DNA of 64,000 bases, taken from Streptomyces bottropensis ATCC 25435. GTDB lineage: Bacteria; Actinomycetota; Actinomycetes; Streptomycetales; Streptomycetaceae. Where the stretch lies: the NCBI RefSeq assembly GCF_000383595.1, contig NZ_KB911581.1:6345519-6409518 (forward strand), written 5' to 3'. The notes under the pieces were generated by a model. The model searched no databases and had not been told where the DNA came from. It saw only the letters and a program-made list of their open reading frames with translations. This document shows, in pieces, positions 59,108 to 64,000 of the stretch. How positions within the stretch are numbered: the first letter of the stretch is position 1; each line of letters starts with the position of its first letter. The translations under genes and the position numbers were made by a program.

Positions 59108-60616
59108 CTAGGAGTCGGTCCCGTAGCGCTTGCGCACCCGGGCCTTGAGGAGCTTTCCGGAGGCGGTGCGCGGAAGCTCCTCCGCGATCACCACCGACTT
59201 CGGGATCTTGTACTTGGCGAGCCGCCCGGCCAGGGAGGCCAGTACCTCGTCGGCGTCCAGGGCGCGGCCCTCGCGCGGGACGACGACCGCGCGCGGCACC
59301 TCGCCCCACTTGTCGTCGGGGATGCCGATGACCGCGCACTCGGCGATGTCGGGGTGGGCGAGGAGCTGGTCCTCGATCTCGGCGGGGTAGATGTTCTCGC
59401 CGCCGGAGATGATCATGTCCTTGATGCGGTCGACGATGAAGACGTAGCCGTCCTCGTCGACGCGGGCGGCGTCCCCGCTGCGGAACCAGCCGTCGGCGAA
59501 GACGGCGGCCGTCTCCTCGGGCAGGCCCCAGTAGCCGGGCATGACGTGCGGTCCGCGGACCACGACCTCGCCGGGCTCGTCGATGTCGACCGGCGTCATG
59601 TCCGGCCGTACGACCCGCACATCGCTGAAGAAGTGCGGCACACCCGCCGAGCCGGCCTTGCTGACGGCGTGCTCGGCGTCGAGGAAGAGGGTGCCGGGGG
59701 CCGCCTCCGTCATGCCGTAGCCCTGGAGGAAGGTGAGTCCGCGCTCCTGGAAGCGGGCGATGAGCGGGGTCGGCACCGGGGAACCGCCGCAGGACAGCAT
59801 CCTGAGCGACGACAGGTCGGCGTCGGCCCAGCGCGGGTGCCGGGCGATCTGGTCGAACATGGTCGGCACGCCGAACATGAACGTGACCCGGTGGCGCTCG
59901 ATCAGGTCGAAGGTGGCGTCCGGGACGAAGGACTCGACCAGGACGCAGGTGCCGCCCTTGAGCAGCACGGGCAGGGTGAGCATGTTCAGCCCGGCCGTGT
60001 GGAACAGCGGGGCGGAGACGAGAGCGCGTTCGTCGGCGATGACGTCCTGGTCGACGAGCACGTTGACGGCGTTCCAGATGATGTTGCCGTGGGTGAGCAT
60101 CGCGCCCTTGGGGCGGCCCGTCGTCCCCGAGGTGTACATGATGATGCAGGTGTCGTCGGCGGTGACGGGCTGGTCGATCGGCTCGGTCTCGGCCCCGGCG
60201 AGGAGCGCCTCGTACTCCGCGCCGGTCTCCAGGAACGTCCGCACATCGGTGCCGTCGCCGGGCAGCCCGGCGACGAGCCCGGTGAAAGCGGGCCCGTACA
60301 CCAGTGCCTTGGCCCCGGAGTCCGCCAGCTGGTAGGCGATCTCGGGGCCCGCGAGGCGGGTGTTGAGCGGGACGAAGACCGCGCCGAGCGTGCCGGCGGC
60401 GAACAGCGTCTCCAGGTACGAGGGGTGGTTGGGCCCCAGGTAGGCGACGCGGTCGCCGCGGCGCACGCCGGAGGCGCGCAGGGCGTGGGCGAGGCGCGTG
60501 GTGCGCTCGTACAGCTCTCCGTAGGTGAGGCTCGTGTCGCCGTGGATCAGCGCGGTGCGCCGGGGGGTCTTGCGGGCACGGCGGGCGGGCCACGATCCCA
60601 GTCCCTCATTGCGCAT
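59108..60616 (-). CDS. Acyl-CoA synthetase, probably p-hydroxycinnamoyl-CoA synthetase (CouL-type)
   Basis: 502 residues from ATG 60616. Adenylate-forming enzyme with all core motifs: YTSGTTGRPKGAMLTHG (A3), YGMTEAAPG (A5), GEVVVRGPHVMPGYWG, WFRSGDAARVDEDGYVFIVD (A7-A8 region), and the catalytic Lys in PRTASGKLLKARVR (A10). It activates a carboxylic acid with ATP and CoA. Neighbouring hydratase, SDR, hydrolase and MarR genes match the set needed to shorten the propenoyl side chain of coumarate, ferulate or caffeate. Medium-chain fatty acids are the alternative substrate class. Confidence 0.88.
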   Translation of the reverse strand: MRNEGLGSWPARRARKTPRRTALIHGDTSLTYGELYERTTRLAHALRASGVRRGDRVAYLGPNHPSYLETLFAAGTLGAVFVPLNTRLAGPEIAYQLADSGAKALVYGPAFTGLVAGLPGDGTDVRTFLETGAEYEALLAGAETEPIDQPVTADDTCIIMYTSGTTGRPKGAMLTHGNIIWNAVNVLVDQDVIADERALVSAPLFHTAGLNMLTLPVLLKGGTCVLVESFVPDATFDLIERHRVTFMFGVPTMFDQIARHPRWADADLSSLRMLSCGGSPVPTPLIARFQERGLTFLQGYGMTEAAPGTLFLDAEHAVSKAGSAGVPHFFSDVRVVRPDMTPVDIDEPGEVVVRGPHVMPGYWGLPEETAAVFADGWFRSGDAARVDEDGYVFIVDRIKDMIISGGENIYPAEIEDQLLAHPDIAECAVIGIPDDKWGEVPRAVVVPREGRALDADEVLASLAGRLAKYKIPKSVVIAEELPRTASGKLLKARVRKRYGTDS

Positions 60617-60692
60617 GTCTGTGCCCCTGTCCGTCGTTGCACATGGGGGTGTCCCTCACGGTCTCGTCATGGCTTCGTCGTGACGGCCACGG

Positions 60693-61589
60693 TCATGGCT
60701 TCGTCAGTCCGAGCAGCCGGGCGGCGTTCTCCTTCAGGATCTTCGGCCTGACCTCGTCCTTGATCGGCAGCTTCGCGAAGTCCGCGAGCCAGCGGTCGGG
60801 GGTGAGGACGGGGTAGTCGGAGCCGAAGAGGACCTTGTCCTTGAGCAGGGTGTTCGCGTACTGCACGAGCTGCGGCGGGAAGTACTTCGGCGACCAGCCG
60901 GACAGGTCGATGTGCACGCCCGGCTTGTGCGTGGCGACCGCCAGCGCCTCGTCCTGCCAGGGGAAGGACGGGTGCGCCAGGATGATCTTGAGATGCGGGA
61001 AGTCGGCGGCCACGTCGTCGACGTGCAGCGGATTGGAGTACTTCAGGCGGATGCCGCCGCCGCCCGGTACCCCGGCCCCGATGCCCGTCTGACCGGTGTG
61101 GAAGAGGGCGATCGTGCCCGTCTCCTCGATGACCTCGTACAGGTCGTAGGCCACCGAGCGGTCGTTGGGGAAGAAGCCCTGGATGCTGGGGTGGAACTTG
61201 AACCCCTTCACCCCGTACTCCTCGACCAGCCGGCGGGCCCGCTTGACCCCCGCCCTGCCGCGGAAGGGGTCGATGGAGGCGAAGGGGATCAGCACGTCCG
61301 CGTTGGCGGCGGCCGCCTCGGCGACCTCCTCGTTGGGGACGGGCTCGGTGCCGGTCGCGGACTCGGCGTCGACCGTGAAGATCACGGCGGCCATCTTCCG
61401 CTCGCGGTAGTGGGCGGCCGTCTCCTCCAGGGTCGGCTTCCGCTTGCCCTCGACCTTGAAGTACGCCGAGGAGGCGTCGTGCAGGTCGTCGGCCAGGGAG
61501 GCGTTGCCCTTGGAGGACACCTCGGCGTGGGTGTGGACGTCGATCGCGACCAGCTCGTCCACGTTCATGACGGGTTGCGCGGCACTCAT
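60693..61589 (-). CDS. Amidohydrolase-2 family hydrolase, probably beta-ketoacyl-CoA hydrolase (CouO-type)
   Basis: 298 residues from ATG 61589, sharing a base with the SDR stop (TGATG). TIM-barrel amidohydrolase: AIDVHTHAEVS (metal HxH), GVKGFKFHPSIQGFFPND region, ALFHTGQTG, ILAHPSFPW, and FGSDYPVLTPDRW with the catalytic Asp. Related actinobacterial proteins hydrolyse 4-hydroxyphenyl-beta-ketoacyl-CoA during hydroxycinnamate breakdown, releasing a hydroxybenzoate. This would give vanillate from ferulate or 4-hydroxybenzoate from coumarate. The family also has decarboxylases, so the assignment rests on the operon. A short duplication of the last codons lies just after the stop. Confidence 0.85.
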   Translation of the reverse strand: MSAAQPVMNVDELVAIDVHTHAEVSSKGNASLADDLHDASSAYFKVEGKRKPTLEETAAHYRERKMAAVIFTVDAESATGTEPVPNEEVAEAAAANADVLIPFASIDPFRGRAGVKRARRLVEEYGVKGFKFHPSIQGFFPNDRSVAYDLYEVIEETGTIALFHTGQTGIGAGVPGGGGIRLKYSNPLHVDDVAADFPHLKIILAHPSFPWQDEALAVATHKPGVHIDLSGWSPKYFPPQLVQYANTLLKDKVLFGSDYPVLTPDRWLADFAKLPIKDEVRPKILKENAARLLGLTKP

Positions 61590-62506
61590 CACGCCTCCGG
61601 GATCTTCGGGGCGGGGACGCCCACGGTCTGCGGTTCGGCGCCCAGGGAGGTCGGCCACACGTCGGCCAGGGCCTCGGGGGTCCAGCCGCCGTTCGCGTAC
61701 GCCGTCTTGATCTCCTGCGGGTGCGACCAGAGTGCCACCTTGTCGCCGCCGATGCCGATGGCCTGGCCGGTGACACCGCGCGCCGCCTCGGAGGCGAGGA
61801 AGGGGACCAGGGCCGCGCAGTCCTCGGGGGTGCCGAAGCCCTCGCCCTTGCGCAGGAAGTCCGGGAACGGCTTGCCCTCGCGCAGCGCCTCGACGTACGG
61901 GGCGAAGACCGGGATGGTCTCGGTCATCGCGGTGGCGGCGACCGGGACGATGGCGTTGACGGTGATGTTCGCGCGGCCCAGCTCCATCGCCCAGGTGCGG
62001 GCGAAGGCGGCGATGCCGGCCTTGGCGGCGGCGTAGTTCGTCTGGCCGAAGTTGCCGCGCTGGCCGGCCGGGGAGCCGACGAGGATCAGGGAGCCGCCCT
62101 CGCCCTGCTCGCGCATGCGGATCGCGGCGGCGCGGGCGCAGGTGAAGGTGCCCTTGAGGTGGGTGGTGATCACCGCGTCGAAGTCGTCGTCCGACATCTT
62201 CCACAGCACCTTGTCGCGCAGGATGCCGGCGTTGGTGACCAGGATGTCGAGCCGCCCGAACTCCTCCACCGCGCGTCCCACAAGCCGGTCGGCGGCCTCG
62301 GTCGTGCCGACCGGGACCACCTCGGCCACGGCCCTGCCGCCCGCCTCGGTGAGGGACTTCACGGCCGCTTCGGCCACGGCCTCGTCGATGTCGTTGACGA
62401 CGACGGAGGCGCCGGCGGCGGCGAGGGCCTGTGCGTAGGCCAGACCGAGGCCACGGCCACTGCCCGTGACGACGGCGACCTTGCCGGTGAGATCGATGCT
62501 GGGCAC
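61589..62506 (-). CDS. Short-chain dehydrogenase, probably beta-hydroxyacyl-CoA dehydrogenase (CouN-type)
   Basis: 305 residues from GTG 62506 with GAAGGGAT about eight bases upstream. Classical SDR: cofactor motif VTGSGRGLGLAYAQAL, NAGILRDKVLWKMSDDDFD, active-site region VGSPAGQRGNFGQTNYAAAKAG with Ser, Tyr and Lys, and ITVNAIVPVA. It resembles 3-hydroxyacyl-CoA dehydrogenases of the peroxisomal-multifunctional type, which suits oxidation of the hydrated cinnamoyl-CoA. First gene of the operon; a promoter with operator repeats lies about 75 bp upstream. Confidence 0.88.
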   Translation of the reverse strand: MPSIDLTGKVAVVTGSGRGLGLAYAQALAAAGASVVVNDIDEAVAEAAVKSLTEAGGRAVAEVVPVGTTEAADRLVGRAVEEFGRLDILVTNAGILRDKVLWKMSDDDFDAVITTHLKGTFTCARAAAIRMREQGEGGSLILVGSPAGQRGNFGQTNYAAAKAGIAAFARTWAMELGRANITVNAIVPVAATAMTETIPVFAPYVEALREGKPFPDFLRKGEGFGTPEDCAALVPFLASEAARGVTGQAIGIGGDKVALWSHPQEIKTAYANGGWTPEALADVWPTSLGAEPQTVGVPAPKIPEA

Positions 62507-62577
62507 GAGGGGATCCCTTCGGTGGGGGTGCGACGACGGACGCTGACGAACGTCCGCCGACTGCGGCTGTGAGATCG

Positions 62578-62615
62578 AAGCTAAGAGCAATAGTTGTTGA
62601 CGTCAATAGTTGTTG
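62578..62615 (-). promoter_or_regulatory. Promoter of the SDR operon overlapped by operator repeats
   Basis: On the minus strand, TTGACG (62606-62601) and TAGCTT (62583-62578) are 17 bp apart, a near-consensus promoter. Two direct repeats CAATAGTTGTTG (62588-62599 and 62604-62615, 16-bp period) cover the -35 and spacer, with TTGACGTCAA at the centre. The divergent MarR protein probably binds here, blocking RNA polymerase. Confidence 0.65.
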
Positions 62616-62692
62616 TTCTCCGGGCGTTGCGTCATGCTGGGACGGAACACCGGCACGCCCCCTGCCCGGGGCCTCGACCACGGGAGCCCGCC

Positions 62693-63172
62693 ATCGCCCG
62701 CCAGCAGACGCAGAACGCCGCCCCGATCGACGCGCGCGAGCCCTGGATGCGCGCCCTGCACGCGGACACGGGTTATCTGCTGTACCGCCTGGGGATGCGG
62801 TCCGGGCAGCTGTTCAACTCCTCCCTCCAGGAGTCGGGGCTGCGGCTGCGGCACTACGCGCTGCTGCGCTTCCTGGCCACGTCCCCCGGGGCACTCCAGC
62901 GTGAGCTGAGCGCGTCGCTCGGGTACGACCCGAGCGCGATCGTCGGCCTGGTGGACGACCTGGAGAAGCTGAGCTTCGCCGAGCGGCGCCCCGCCCCCGA
63001 CGACCGCCGCAGCCGGATCGTCGTCCTGACGGAGAACGGCCGCGCCTTCCTGCGGGACACCGACGAGGCGGGACAACGCGTCACGAACGAGCTGTTGGAA
63101 CCCCTCGACGCCGACGAGCGCGAGACCCTCCACGTACTGCTGCAGAAGGTCGCCGAGGCCGGACTGGGGTGA
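62693..63172 (+). CDS. MarR family regulator of the hydroxycinnamate-type operon (CouR-like)
   Basis: About 159 residues if translation starts at ATC 62693, which has GGGAGC six bases upstream; the first in-frame ATG is 62747 and would give 141 residues without a ribosome site. MarR winged helix: LRLRHYALLRFLATSPGALQ, recognition helix YDPSAIVGLVDDLEKL, wing RRPAPDDRRSRIVVLT. It is divergent from the SDR operon across an operator-like repeat. MarR proteins beside hydroxycinnamate genes (CouR) respond to the hydroxycinnamoyl-CoA thioester, which is the analogy used here. The downstream IclR gene begins 4 bp after the stop. Confidence 0.82.
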   Translation: MARQQTQNAAPIDAREPWMRALHADTGYLLYRLGMRSGQLFNSSLQESGLRLRHYALLRFLATSPGALQRELSASLGYDPSAIVGLVDDLEKLSFAERRPAPDDRRSRIVVLTENGRAFLRDTDEAGQRVTNELLEPLDADERETLHVLLQKVAEAGLG

Positions 63173-63176
63173 CGCC

Positions 63177-64000
63177 ATGCCGATGACCGCCGACGCGCTC
63201 CCGTGGCCGGGGCCCGTCCCCCGGCAGCCGTCGCCGCCGGGGACCGCGCCCCGGACGGCCGCGCCCACGTCCACGGGAGCCGCCCGCTCCGCGCCGGACC
63301 GGCTCCTGGCCGTCCTGGCCGCCTTCGACCACGAGCACCCGGCGCTCTCCCTGAGCGACATCGGCCGCCGGGCCGGGCTGTCCCTCACCACGGCCCACCG
63401 GCTGGTCGGCGCGCTCACCGAGTGGGGCGCCCTGGAGCGGGACGCGTCCGGGACCTACCACGTCGGCCTGCGCCTGTGGGAGCTGGCCGCGCTCGCCCCG
63501 CGCGGGCTCGCGCTGCGCCAGATCGCACTGCCGTACCTGGAGGACCTGTACGAGGCCACGCACGAGAACGTGCAGCTCGCGGTGCGCGACGGCGACGACG
63601 TCGTCTACATCGAGTGGCTCTCCGGGCGCTCGGCCGTCGGTGTCCACATCCGGGTCGGCGCCCGCTGGCCCCTGCACGCCACCGGGGTGGGCCTGGCGCT
63701 CCTCGCCCACGGCGACACCGTGTCCCAGGAGACCTACTGCCAGGGGCCGCTGGCCTCGTTCACGCCGTACACGATCATCGACGCGCCCCGGTTGCGGCGC
63801 GTCCTCGCCGAGGTGAGGCGCACGGGCGTGGCCGTGAGCAGCCGTCAGGTCACCGAGGACGCGCTGTCGGTGGCCGCGCCGGTACGCGGCCCCGGCGGTG
63901 GCGTCGTCGCGGCCGTCTCGGTCGTGGTGCCCCAGGCAGGTGCCCAGGTACCGGTGTTGACACCCGCCGTACGGGTGGCGGCACGCGGGATCTCCCGCGC
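63177..64000 (+). CDS. IclR family regulator (3' partial)
   Basis: An open frame from ATG 63177 runs off the right edge after about 274 codons, so the end is missing. After a Pro/Ala-rich N-terminus of about 38 residues, the IclR winged helix is clear: APDRLLAVLAAFDHEHPALS, LSDIGRRAGLSLTTAHRLVGAL, then LERDASGTYHVGLRLWELA. The effector domain has ENVQLAVRDGDDVVYIEWLS, HATGVGLALLAHG, and VSSRQVTEDALSVAAPVRG. It follows the MarR gene by four bases and is probably co-transcribed with it. It may control aromatic genes beyond the window. Target unknown. Confidence 0.88.
   Translation, partial: MPMTADALPWPGPVPRQPSPPGTAPRTAAPTSTGAARSAPDRLLAVLAAFDHEHPALSLSDIGRRAGLSLTTAHRLVGALTEWGALERDASGTYHVGLRLWELAALAPRGLALRQIALPYLEDLYEATHENVQLAVRDGDDVVYIEWLSGRSAVGVHIRVGARWPLHATGVGLALLAHGDTVSQETYCQGPLASFTPYTIIDAPRLRRVLAEVRRTGVAVSSRQVTEDALSVAAPVRGPGGGVVAAVSVVVPQAGAQVPVLTPAVRVAARGISR

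Overview
The window reads as a Streptomyces chromosome segment. It has very high GC with G/C-biased third positions, frequent GTG starts, 4-bp ATGA/GTGA/TTGA overlaps, several twin-arginine signal peptides and lipoboxes, a pcaV-type MarR regulator, and sugar ABC importers without their own ATPase. I see no rRNA, tRNA, CRISPR array, insertion sequence or prophage.

Left part (1-10.3 kb): the 3' end of a PQQ-type sugar dehydrogenase coupled to a secreted cupredoxin/Ig-like/DUF1080 protein; a HEAT-repeat protein behind a DNA-damage-type promoter motif; a divergent LigD-type polymerase and ATP-dependent ligase; a zinc alcohol dehydrogenase; and a DUF3048 lipoprotein.

Aromatic catabolism is spread over three blocks. 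(i) 10.3-15.3 kb holds pcaV and pcaH-G-B-L for protocatechuate; pcaI, pcaJ and pcaF are missing between them and a short pcaI-like N-terminus is left as a remnant. (ii) 25.0-31.6 kb holds a vanAB-type demethylase with a small coupled CHCG protein, an IclR regulator and a NitT/TauT-type ABC importer. (iii) 58.6-63.2 kb holds a minus-strand operon of SDR, amidohydrolase-fold hydrolase, acyl-CoA synthetase and MaoC hydratase, divergent from a MarR regulator. This set matches the CouN/O/L/M/R route for p-hydroxycinnamates. Together they suggest a funnel: hydroxycinnamate to vanillate to protocatechuate to 3-oxoadipate.

Between these lie a LAL-type ATPase that lacks its LuxR domain (15.3-18.0 kb), a DUF2510 protein, and a TetR repressor with a striking 16-bp tandem repeat array facing a PAP2/DMT gene pair (19.9-22.5 kb). 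A Tat phospholipase C follows at 22.7-24.7 kb.

31.7-41 kb is accessory-looking. A stand-alone MmyB-type sensor domain is divergent from a compact module of XRE regulator, IrrE-like zinc peptidase, polytopic membrane protein and FAD monooxygenase, with a strong palindrome between them. Next come a 75-residue protein behind a second damage-type promoter, then a coupled metallophosphoesterase / Sfp-type PPTase / polyprenyl-synthetase-like set, and an ATP-grasp enzyme.

41.3-58.5 kb is a carbohydrate locus around a DeoR regulator. It contains a GH38 alpha-mannosidase, a GH4 enzyme, a PfkB kinase, a binding protein with two permeases, a GH2 beta-galactosidase, and three unrelated phosphoesterase-type proteins (AP superfamily, calcineurin-like plus LamG, PHP). 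This suggests use of a phosphate-decorated glycan.

The most unusual signals are the two tandem operator-like arrays (18-bp and 16-bp), the pcaIJF deletion scar, the XRE/IrrE/membrane/monooxygenase module, and the two matching TTGTCAGTG-N8-CAAGCT promoters.
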